Below are positions 13,001 to 25,000 of a DNA stretch of 64,000 nucleotides, piece by piece. Position 1 is the first letter of the stretch; every line of letters begins with the position of its first letter. The translations under genes and the position numbers were made by a program. The stretch comes from Valencia hispanica (taxonomy: Eukaryota > Chordata > Actinopteri > Cyprinodontiformes > Valenciidae), in contig OY747707.1 of NCBI GenBank assembly GCA_963556495.2, positions 28,413,871 through 28,477,870 on the forward strand, in the 5' to 3' direction. Under the pieces are notes generated by a model. The model was not told the origin of the DNA. It saw only the letters and a program-made list of their open reading frames with translations, and searched no databases.

Positions 13001-16000
13001 GAGATTCTTGTCTAATTGTAACCCCCCCTACTAATACGTTAAAAAAAACACACACAGAAACAAAACAATCTCTTGTGTTACATTGGTTATTACTAAAGAT
13101 TTGCTACTGAATTAATTACTCACTCACTCAGTATAATAGATATAGCAAACAAAATTTTTAAGGCGAAAACCCACTTTTATTTCTACTATACATTTAAAAA
13201 TGTTTTTATTGTGATTTGCATTATAAAAATGTAATGGTTTTAGTCTGTATTGCAATTATCTGCAGTATTTGCATTTAGTTGGAAGTCTGTTACCCATCCA
13301 AAATGGTATTCTGCAAGATTTTCTGCTTTTTGAATCCATGCACTGGGTGCAATTACAGATGTCTAAGGAGTTCTTTGACAAAGCTTTCATAAAAATACTG
13401 GCTAGGGTCCTTGCAGAGAAAACTGAATCTGTAAATATATATGCGGAAATAATACACATAAGCCTAAATATGTTGTTTATAAGACTTGCACTGTTTAAGA
13501 TTATGACCACTGCCATTTAATTAGTAAATAAAATTGAGAAAAGTTATACACTAGTGTGTTTAGCAGTGTTTAATATAACCACATACATGTTGTGCTTTAT
13601 TCATGGTGTTTGGTAATTACAGCATCTTTCACATCTTTAATATTAAACAGTAAGGAATAAATCTTTTTTTTTAAGATTTTGTGGCCACAATGGCCTTTAT
13701 TTGACAGTGGATAGTACATAGAAAGGGGAAGAGAAGTGGGAGAGAACATGCAGCAAAGGTCCACCAGGAAGGGACTCGAACTCGCGACAACAGCTTTGAG
13801 GATTGAGGCCTTTGTACATGGGGTACCCGCACAAACCACTACGCTATGAGACGTCCCGGTAAGAAAGAAAGCGGTCTTAATCAGGCTGTTGCGCAGTCCT
13901 TTCATAGACGAGACAAAAATTTAAATGATAAACAGTAGTTCAGTTAGCTTTGAAAAGAAGTTCCTTATCTTGTGACTGTTGAATTGGTCTTTCTAAATCA
14001 CCCTTAGGTATGAATGTGTGCATGCATGGTCGTTTGTCCTGTATGTCTCTGTGCGTTGCCCTGTGATGGACTGGCGACCTGTCCAGGGTGTACCCTGCGT
14101 CTCGCCCTGTGACTGCTGGAGATGGGCACCAGACCCCCCCCCCCCCCCAAAACCCTGCATAGGATGGACGGGTACAGAGGATTGGTATGCTGGGTGGGAG
14201 CTGTCCAAATATCCCTTATAAAGCAAATATTGATGCAAAAATCTAGTTTGAGGTTTTCCTTCACTCAGTGCCATTCAGAATCTACAGTGGATACTATTTA
14301 TATTGTCCGTTATGCCTTTATATGACTCAATATTTTAAAGATAACAATAAATACAAAAAACAGTCCAACATTTTGGCCCAAGTTAGTTTTTTTACTAGCT
14401 ACAAATTTTCTGATTTGTGCAGGTTCAACATTTATTATACCAGAAACGATTTTGCCATACATACAAAACACCTCAGCTACACATTTTATTCAACACAACC
14501 CTCTTACCTTTAGGTGTGTACATGCCCTGCTGCATGGAGCCTCCAGGCTCAAACACCGGTGCTTTGAAATCCGCAACAGCAGAGAGCACATCCTCAAAAC
14601 TGCAGCTACCTGGAACAATGCCGCTCTTTGGGTTGGGATTTTCCGGAATCTAGAAGAACAGTCTTAAGGGAAAACAAATACTTATGGATAATGCAATGCA
14701 CCTTTAGCAATTTTGTTAAGTACTGAAGGATACAAGGTCTAACAGTGCACTGTGGGTTCGGTCATTCATGCACAACTGGGAGACCATCTCAGATCGAAGT
14801 ATCTCATCGTCTGTCATTCCTGTTAGTAAACATGAGCAGGAGAGAAGGAGGAGTTTATGTAGATTAAAATTACCCACAAAAAAATGATATAATTTTTTTT
14901 TTTACAAGATTGTACCATTCATGACAGTCATTAAGATAGTGATGACTTTTTGGTTGTGCTAAATTATAAGAAATTCAAAGAAAGAGTAAGACAGTGTTTA
15001 GATGTCCATAAAGAATTTCCCTGACAGCTCATCTCCCAGTTTACAGTATACCATTTCTTAAAATGATATTAACCCAAATTAATTTCAACATATTTAAATT
15101 TCCCACCGACTTCCATCTGAGAAAAAAAAAGAAGCAATTTTTGTGAAAATGAAGAAACTTTTTTTTCCCAGATTAGAATTAAGGTTCAAGGATGACACAG
15201 TGAAAACATCCAGCATTAGCTACAGATACCTATAGCTCTTCTGAGTAGCGTCTTTTAGCTGTTAGCTACATCCCTGATCTGGGTTTTACTTTCGGTGCAG
15301 TCTCAGATGACTTCATGCGGAGGTAATGTTTTGATCACTTTCAGTAAAAATATTTTGATTTTAAAGATGAATGGGCTAAAAATTTCATAAAGTTAAACAC
15401 TGGGGGTCAGGCTGTAGCACCGTTTCTATTTTATTCCTCCTGAATGCCAGAGGACAGTGTATAGCACCTGGATATCTACATGTGCACAGCATAGAGGTCG
15501 AGAATATATACCAATAAAGTCACGCTACTGGACGTGACCGGGGTGACGTAGTACATACCCCTGACGTACCCAGTGCTCGTTCGCTGTGGGTCGCTTTCCT
15601 GTGCTAGCTAGCTGATAGGTTGTTGTTTGACCTGAGCGAGCTGGTGTTACATTTTTGTCATTTGCAGCCATTGCCTCAATACTAGCCCATAGTGTATTTC
15701 ATGCAGTGAATGGTTCCCACTCTGTGCCCTTGTATTGGCTTCAGTGACTATTTGGGCCTGTTCTTGGAGGAAACAGTACAGTGCATTATCATGTCATTGC
15801 TGAACAGCTGTAGCAACTGCTTGGCCCCGCTGAGCCCGGAAGCTGGACACATGTTGTGCCCCTTGTGTCTCAGGATCGGACATTTGAGAGAAGCCCTCAA
15901 CGACAATGCCAGTGTTAACTGTCTCTGTACACCACTAGCAGAGAGGTCTGCTAGACTGGCCACGGTGAAGAGTAGAATTCCTCAGGGGATCTTGGCCTCC

Positions 16001-19000
16001 AGCCCCGTGAAGGTACCAAAGCGCTGTAAGTCCACACATGCTGGAGCCCCCTCAGCCAAGAAGGTTTGCCGTGACCATACATTGTCCGCAAAAGTTGATA
16101 TTTTGGGTTCAGAGTTTGCTCAGATTAAGTCCTTAGTAAGGACTTAATCTGCATTAAGTACATTGGGCTGTAGACTCAGTAGTAAGGACTCCTTACTACT
16201 GAGTCTACAGCCCAATGACCCTGTAACAACTCCTCCCACTGTCTCTGATGGTCACACTGAGCAGAGGTGTTCTCAAAACAAGAGTCCCTGCTGGAGGCTG
16301 GACCTGGATTATCCTTTGTTAAGTGTACTGTTCAACTGGCTTCATCCCATCTTGGAATTAATAATCCGCCCGCGGAGACCACTACTTCAAGTGTCTTTTT
16401 TTTAAGGTCACTCAGAAACTGGCATTCAATATGCCAGCGTCACAACCTTTAAATGAGGAGGTTTGTCAAGAAGTCATCAGGCCCAACTAGGAGCAGCTGC
16501 TTCTGATGAGATTCTCACCAGCCATTTGCTGGATCTCCTCCTCCCAAACACTCAAAAGCTCCTGTCACTCACCTCTATGGCGCTCAGTCATCAACCTCGT
16601 TATGACGCATAGCTCCTATGACTCCAACCTGAGTTATATTCTTAAACTCAACGGCTTCCTACGGCTAATAGCCTGTCCAAGCTCCTCGCTTCACGAGTTC
16701 CAGGTTCGTCCATCTCCTCCGCTCCAACCGGACCTTCGGCTCTATCCTCACCCTGCACTTGGAACATCCATCTTCCAAGCAGTGATCTCCATCTGATTGC
16801 TGCGATCGTGACAAGGTTCACCGATGTTGGGCAAACCCCAGGTCATCCACGCATTTATCACAGGTCTGCAGAGCACTTAGCTCTATGCAGGATGCAGCTC
16901 AGTATGGTTTGAATCACATGCCCTCTGTTGACAGCGTTATTGCTAGCCTAGCGGTAGCTCCAGCTGATGCCAACCAATCCGGATGCCCACTGTCCACGTC
17001 CTCAATGCAGGGTCGCTGAGGAGTTCCTTACCAAGAGCTATGACATAGCGGCTCGCATTGCTCTCCTGGGCATCTCATTCTCGCACCTGGCTCTTGCCCC
17101 CTCTCAGCCCTTGAAGGAAGCAGGGGTTGATGATGCTACTCAAAGCCTAAGTGACGCCTCACTCCAGACCTTTGGTTATATGTCCCGAGAGCTTGGCAGG
17201 CTGATGTTGAACCTGGTGCAGTCTCCCCTGTCAAGAGTCCTGCAGAGGTACACTCCCCACACTGCCAGTCACTCCAAGGGGAGCGTTTGGACCTGCGGTC
17301 CTACAAACCTTGGAGTGTGCTGTTGAGGCAAATAGATCTCGGCAACAGTTTGTTGACCTGCACCAGTCTTCCAGGCCCCAGCCAAGACATGCTGCTACTT
17401 TTCACTCCACAACCAGGGCCCCGCCTACAGTTGGAAGTGCACACAGGTGGAAGTCTGACCACCCAGCAGGCTGCCTTTTGAGAGCCTGCTGGCAGGCCCC
17501 CAAGAAATTAACAGTTTTGGCGAGCTCCCAACAATCGCCCCACTAAGCCCTCAGGAAATCATGGCAGTGGAGGTCGGGTCTGACTCCCGACATCTGGCCA
17601 CCAACCTTTTTTCTCCAGCTCAAATCAAATGCTGGGAGGCCCTAGTTTCAGACCTAAGGGTGATTTCAACCCTGTCCGAGGCTTACAGAATTCAGTTCAA
17701 GCGTCGTCCCCTGCAGTTCAACGGGGGTAAGAACGACAGTGGTTTCCGACCCAGTGAGGACTGAAGCTCTGAGGCAAGAGATATTGGAACTTTTGGGGAA
17801 AGGAGCAATAGAGTTAATTCATAGTTCAGACCAGTTCAGAAGGTTCTATTCAAATTACTTTCTTGTTCCATGGATGGTTGGCGGCTTTCGATCTATCATC
17901 GATCTCAGACAACTGAATCATTATGTCAAGGTGCTGCGATTTCACATGCTTAGCAGGGTGGACGTCCTCCAAGCAATCACACAAGGGAATTGGTTCACAT
18001 GTGTCGACCTAAAGGACACATTTCCACGTGCCAGTGACGCCTCGCCACAGGCAGTTTCTTCACTTTGGCTTCAAAGGAAAGGTGTACCAATTCAACAACA
18101 CAACCATCCTTTTAGACCACGTTAGGACAAACAGTGAATTTTAAGACGACTTTTTTGATACCCAGACAACAAGAGATCTTCATTAGCATTGCCTTCGACT
18201 CTCAAACCATGACTGCCTCCCTATCCCCGTAGAGGGTGGAGGATGTGGCTTGTTTCTTTTCACATTTTCGGAGTGTCAGACCGGTTCATCTGCCAGGCTT
18301 GCAAATTCTATGCTGTGGATCTACTCTCCAGACAGAAACCACCACCGGGAGACTGAACCCGGTTCTTGTCGAAATTATCTGACGGAGGCATGGTGTAGCG
18401 GAGGGGGACCTCATCACCTTGAGCCCAACGACACAGTGCCTGCAGTGGTTCTCACTGTCGGAACCAGACAGTCCATCGGGACAGGAAGCTCTGGCACACC
18501 CATGGCCGGAGAAGCTCCTCTATTCCTTTCCTTCTCTTCGACTACTAATGTTGACTTTAAACAGGATCAACAAGAGCAATCACAGAGAGCAGCTGGTTCC
18601 TCCGTTTTGGCCGGGGAAGATCTGGTTCCCAAGAATTCGCAAACTCCTCAATGCGGAACCTTGGGGTCTCCCTCAGAAGAAGGACCTGCTATTTTACAGG
18701 CATACACATTTAGGTGCCACTCCACCAGGGGGATGTCTGCCTCCTGGGCTGCACTGAGAAGAGTTCCACTGACCGACATCTGTGCTGCAGCTACACGGGC
18801 TTCGTCCTGTACCTTTGCCCGCTTCTACAGAGTGAATGTGGCTGCTCCCCATGCGGTGACTTCAGTGGTGTTATCTGCATCATCGTTCCGCAACTGATGC
18901 TCGATGAGTGTGGACAAAAGGAATAAAACAGAACGGGTGTTACTAAGGTTCTATGAATTCCGGATTCTGGGTACGTCGGGTGTATATAAACTACCACTAC

Positions 19001-22000
19001 GTCACCCAAGTCACGTCCAATGGCATGCCTATGTTGGTATATATTCTCGACCTCTGTGCTGCGCACACGTAGATATCCAGGTGCTAAGCACCGTCCTCTG
19101 GCAGTCATCCAGAATTAATAGAACCTTAGTTACATACGCAACTCCCGTTAATTTTAATGGTAAAAAAAAGTATTTATACTTGAGGTGTCAGATTATCGTG
19201 TTAATTGCGATTGATTAATTACGGCCATATTTAACGTGCTATGTTTTTTAATCGTGTAAATCTAATATTTAATCTTTAATCTTAGTGTTTCTTCATGGAA
19301 GTAGCGTTTAAATAAAATCCATTTTTATGCTTTGGGCTTCTTGTATTTGAGTTGGGGGTTAACCACACCCTGAAGTGGACATCGATTAGCCGTCTGTAGG
19401 CCTGCTTATCATGAGCTGACGCTTCCGTTTTAGTGGAGAAGGCAAGGGGAGTGAGGAGGAGCAGTGAGTTGCAGGCTGTGTTGGCAACTTAGCGAATTTG
19501 TCGCTATAGGTAGTGAGTTTTTAGAGCCCCTCCAGCGATTCTTCTTCAAAAAAACAACTAGCAACAAATGTAGCAACTCTTTTTGGGGTTATTGGAGACT
19601 TTTGGGTGAAGCACATATCCTTGTTACTCTCACTGAGCAGCGGTGGTGCCGAGGACTGCTCTCCGTCTCAGAGCACTCTCAGCAGGCAGCAAGTCCGTGC
19701 GCAGCAGCTCCGCCCACCCATCCATGCCCAGCTGGACTCATTCAGAGCCGATATATACCCCACTGAGTCCACAATGCTTACGAATCGTGCATGCTCGAAG
19801 CCGAAGTTTCAATCAGCACTGGGACTAGTCTCAAAAACAGAAATGTAAATGGCTGGGGCTGCATCTGTTCAAATCTGTTAAAGAACACTAAAAGCCACTT
19901 TTTGTTATATATTTGTTCTGCCAAAATAATGTACTGAATTTAAATAAAAATGCTTCAAAATGAGGGCTTTTCTCAGTAATTATTAGGTGCGATTAAAAAA
20001 AAGAGATTAACTAGATTATTTACAGATCATAATTAATTAATACTTAAGTTTTTTTAATCTTTTGACAGCACTAATTCATTCCTTTGGAGCGGTTTCACTT
20101 TTCACATTACAACCAGAAACTTAAATGTGTTTTATTGAGATGTAGATCAACACAATGTAGTGCCTTGTCTCCAGGCCACCAAGACGTAGAACAACTTTTA
20201 GTTGCAAATACATTCTGCTGGGGTACCTCTACCAGCTGTGTACACCCCTTTGTTGAAACTTTTGCAGGTTCTTTAATGCAAAACAGCTCCACCTCAGTCA
20301 GACTGGATGAAATGCATCAATTTTCAAGTCTTGTCACAGATTTTCAATTGGATTTGGGTCTGGACTTTTACTGGGTCATTCTAATACATAAATATGCTAT
20401 AATTTACACACTTCTATTGTCGCTCTGGTAGTATGTTTAAGATTGTTGTCCTGCTATGAGGTGAAGCTCTACCCCACTCTTAAATCTTTTGTAGCCTCTA
20501 GCAGCTTTTCATCAAGGATTGCCTTCCTACACCACAATGCTGCATCCACCAAGTTTAACTGTGGAATGGTGCGTTCAGTGTTGTGCATTGTAAGATTGCT
20601 GCCCCACAAACCGAAATGCATGCAAGCCAAAATCTGAATACTGATTAATACTATCGGTTGAACTCTTCTAAATTTTGGATTATTACTTGTTAAAACAAAT
20701 TGACACCATGAATGATTCCCATCGTCAAGTTTCATAAATATTTGACAAAAACACATTTTCCTTGTAAATCAAGCAATAGAAAATAGAGAACACACTGAAC
20801 CAATTCCTAACAGACCACAGCACAATGACTGAAGTTTAATATTGCTTAAAACAAGGAGCAAATTGAACGAAAAATATTTTATGAGATGGAAAAGTCTAAG
20901 TTAAGCACACTATAACTCATTTTTACTCTCATGAGGCATCGTATTTTGCAATGCCTACCCAGATGAATGCGAAGGCTTGTCAGTATGACCAGAAACGTTA
21001 AAGCTCCTTCAAGCATTGGTCTCTCCTGCTCCGAATCCAACACGGTATTCTGGTGCTGAGATGCCATCGTCAGGAGGTCAACCACTTTAAATCTGTACCG
21101 GAGAAAATGAGGTGACTCGACATTTCAAAAAGTTTAAAAACTAATTAAATTAATGTTTGTACCATTGAAATATAGAAAAAATGTAATTCACCTCTCAAAA
21201 ACACTAGAAATGAAGTAGTCAGGATCCAGTCTCGATGCACAAACCTACAATAATAAACAGAACAAAAATTATTTAATACAAAAACACAGAAGAAGAAAAA
21301 TCTATGAGGATGACACCCATAGTAACACCCCCTTTTAGCCTTCACTTCCAACCTGCAGGAGATAGATGTCTGGGTCTATCATGGAGTTGCAGAAGTGTGA
21401 CTGCACATAAGTCATAGCTTGTCCTTTAATCTGCAGACCATTTCTGACCCACATGTTGCTGTGGATCTCTGACAGGCACGCCTTTAGAAACAGAAAAAGT
21501 TTTAAGCAGCACATCAGTATTTAAAAAGAGTTTAAAAAGTGGTGAATCGGTGGTGTTCTAGTGTCATACCTGAATTTGGAGTGGATGTACCATAATCTTC
21601 ATCAGCATTTCCTGATCAGGCAGGAGGCTATCCAAATCCAGGCCTTGACATTTCACAGCCTGAGGATATGAAGCCAACAGTTAACCCAGAAACACACAAA
21701 CTAAATAACAGACTTCTTGTTGGAAGGGAAAGGGCTCTGACATACCCGGCTGAGGAACATGGCATAGTAGCGATGGAGAGGCAGATGAAACGTTACTTGA
21801 TTTGCAGCAGGCTGGGAAAGATGTGCAGTGAAGAATAAGAAAAAAAAACCCGAGAAGGAAACTTGTCTGTATAAGCAAAAGTCGACAGTTTAACTCACCT
21901 CATCAATGAAGCCGATGGCATCAAACCAGATCTGCAAGGTCTCTAAGCAATAGCGAACCACAGTTTTTGTATATTCCTGTGTCTCCTGTTTACAGAAAAT

Positions 22001-25000
22001 TTATATTAAAATCCAGTCTGAATCGTGCATTATGGATCGAACGTTTTCACATTGCTCATGCTACAACCACAATTTTTAATGTATAATACTTAGATTGAGT
22101 GAGATATACAAACATAGATAATGTAGTATCTAATTGTGAGGCGGAAAAAAAATTATATATATTTTAAAACATCTTACAAGTACAATTCCCAAATAAAAAG
22201 AGTAATATTCATTGGTATTCAGACCATGTTCCTCTAAAAGCCCTGTAATAAAATCTAATGCAAGCCGCTGCCTTCAGAAGTTACAGTATCAATAAACACA
22301 ATCAATGTTTGTGTGTAATTTGATCTAATATATTATGTCATATAATAAAGTTTGTTAGAGACCATTACAGAACAGACAGCATCATGAAGACCAAGAAACC
22401 CAGCAGACAGGTCAGAGAGAACGTTGTAAAGAAGTTTATAGCAGGGTTAGACGATTAAACAATCTCTGAAGGGTAGAAAATCTGACAGAGCTCTATTCAG
22501 TCCATCATATGAAAATGGAAAGCTGATGTCCTCCACCTAGTCATCCACCTAAACTGACAGGCCTGGCAAATAGAACATTAATCATAGAAGAGACCCAAGA
22601 GGCCCTGGGTATTTCTGGAGGAGCTGTAGAGATCAACAGCTCAGGTGGCAACTATTAGTCCTGATGACAGTTTGCTTTGTCCCCTTGGCTTGCTCTTCAG
22701 CAAAGATGGGGATCTGGTCAGGTGAGACTAAAATGTAATATTGTGGAATCTGGACCAAAATATGCTAAATGCCCATTTTGGCAGGAAAATTGACACTGTG
22801 CATGACCAAAATCCCTACCATGAAACATGGTGATGGCAGCATCACGCAGTGGAGATGCTTCCCTATGACAGGAAAGCTATGGGATCAGAGCAGTATCACC
22901 TTGAAATGAAACAGAAAATAAAAATTGGCATTGAAAAATATTATTGTAACTGAAAATATCCATCCATCCATCCATCCATCCATTTTCTTCCGCTTATCCG
23001 GGGTCGGGTCGCGGGGGCAGCAGCCTAAGGAAAGAGACCCAGACTTCCCTCTCCCCAGCCACTTGTTCCAGCTCCTCGGGAGGAACCTCAAGGAGCTCCC
23101 AGGCCAGCCGAGAAACATAGTCCCTCCAGCGTGTCCTGGGCCTTCCCCTGGGCCTCCTCCCGGTGAGACGTGCCTGAAAGACCTCACCAGGGAGGCATCC
23201 AGAAGGCATCCTGATCAGATGCCCGAGCCACCTCAACTGACTCCTCTCGATGTGGAGAAGCAGCAGCTTCCGGATGACTGAGCTTCTCACCCTATCTCTA
23301 AGGGAGAGCCCAGACACTCTGCGGAGGAAACTCATTTCAGCCGCTTGTATCCGTGATCTCGTTCTTTCGGTCACCACCCAGAGTTCGTGACCATAGATGA
23401 GGGTAGGAACGTAGATCGACCGGTAAATCGAGAGCTTCGCCTTTTGGCTCAGCTCTCTCTTCACCACGACAGACCGGTAGAGCGCCCGCATAACTGCAGA
23501 TGCCCCACCAATCCGTCTATCGATCTCCCGCTCCATTTTTCCCTCATTCGTGAACAAGACCCCCAGATACTTAAACTCCTCCACTTGGGGAAGGACCCCA
23601 TCCCCGATCCGGAGGAGGCACCCCACCCTTTTCCGGCTCAAGACCATGTCCTCGGATTTGGAGGTGCTGATTCTCATCCCAGCCGCTTAACACTCGGCTG
23701 CGAACCGATCCAGCGAAAGCTGTAGATCATGTTCCGATGAAGCCAACAGGACCACGTCATCTGCAAAAAGCAGAGACCCGATCCTGAGGCCACCAAAACG
23801 GATCCCCTCAACGCCTTTGCTGCGCCTAGAGATCCTGTCCATAAAAGTTAGGAACAGGATCAGTGACAAAGTCCAACTCTCACTGGAAACAAGCCCGACT
23901 TACTGCCGGTAATGCAAACCAAACTCTGGCATCGGTCGTACAGGGACCTAACAGCCCGTATCAAGGGGCCCGGTACCCCATACTCCCAGAGTACCCCATA
24001 GGGCCCCCCAAGGGACACGGTCGAACGCCTTCTCCAAGTCCACAAAACACATGTAGACCGGTTGGGCAAACTCCCACGCACCCTCCAGGACCCTGCTGAG
24101 GGTGTAGAGCTGGTCCAGTGTTCCACGGCTAGGACGAAAACTGCATTGTTCCTCCTGGATCCGAGGCTCGACTATCCGTCGGACCCTCCTCTCCAGAACC
24201 CCTGAATAGACCTTACCAGGGAGGCTCAGAACTGTGATCCCCCTGTAGTTGGAACACACCCTGTGGTCCCCCTTTTTAAACAGGGGGACCACCACCCCGG
24301 TCTGCCAATCCAAGGGAACTGCCCCCGATGTCCACGCAATATTGCAGAGCCGCGTTAACCAACACAGCCCCACAACATCCAGAGCCTTGAGGAACTCCGG
24401 TCGAATCTCATCCACCCCCGGAGCCTTGCCACAGAGGAGCTTTTTAACGACCTTGGTGACCTCAGCACCAGAGATTGGAGAGACCGACCCCAAGTCCCCA
24501 AACCCTGTTTCCAGATTGGAAGGCGTGCTGGTGGGATTGAGGAGGTCTTCGAAGTATTCCATCCACCGACCCAAAACGTCCCGCGTCGAGGTCAGCAGCA
24601 CACCATCCCCACTGTAAACAGTGTTGGTGGCAGACCGCTTTCCCCCCCTGAGACGCTGGATGGTGGACCAGAATCGCTTCGAAGCCGTACAAAAGTCGTT
24701 TTCCATGGCCTCTCCAAACTCCTCCCACGCCCGAGTTTTTGCCTCAGCAACCATCCGAGCCGTATCCCGCTTGGCCTGCCGGTACCTATCAGCTGCTTCA
24801 GGAGTCCCACAATGCGGCCGCAGATCAGATGAGAGGACAACCAAGTCGATCATTGAGCTGCGGCCTAAGGTGTCCTGGTGCCAAGTGCACATATGGACAC
24901 CTTTATGCTTGAACATGGTGTTTGTTATGGACAATCCATGACGAGCACAGAAGTCCAATAACAAGACACCACTCGGGTTTACATCGGGGGGGCCATTCCG

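Larger units (their letters stand above)
15424..19123 (+). mobile_element. Degraded DIRS-type tyrosine-recombinase retrotransposon
   Basis: Inverted terminal repeats of about 140 bp: the left (15424-15575) and right (18967-19123) share CACCTGGATATCTAC and GAGGTCGAGAATATATACCA in opposite orientation. Inverted rather than direct terminal repeats fit DIRS elements. In order inside: a gag-like frame with Cys pairs (15780-16145); reverse transcriptase remnants at 17739-18110 ([28 protein letters not shown], where the family has LKDAYF); and the end of a tyrosine recombinase at about 18650-18895 ([38 protein letters not shown]). Frames are broken and part of the RT, RNase H and methylase-like region is missing. 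Lies in UBR3 intron 16, antisense to the gene. Confidence 0.85.

Noticed and set aside
13664..13860. A functional tRNA gene
   Set aside because: A and B boxes are present, but a SINE body and A-rich tail follow, so it is a tRNA-derived SINE.
22958..22985. Independent microsatellite (ATCC)n
   Set aside because: It is the 3' tail of the Rex3 copy, bounded by the target duplication.
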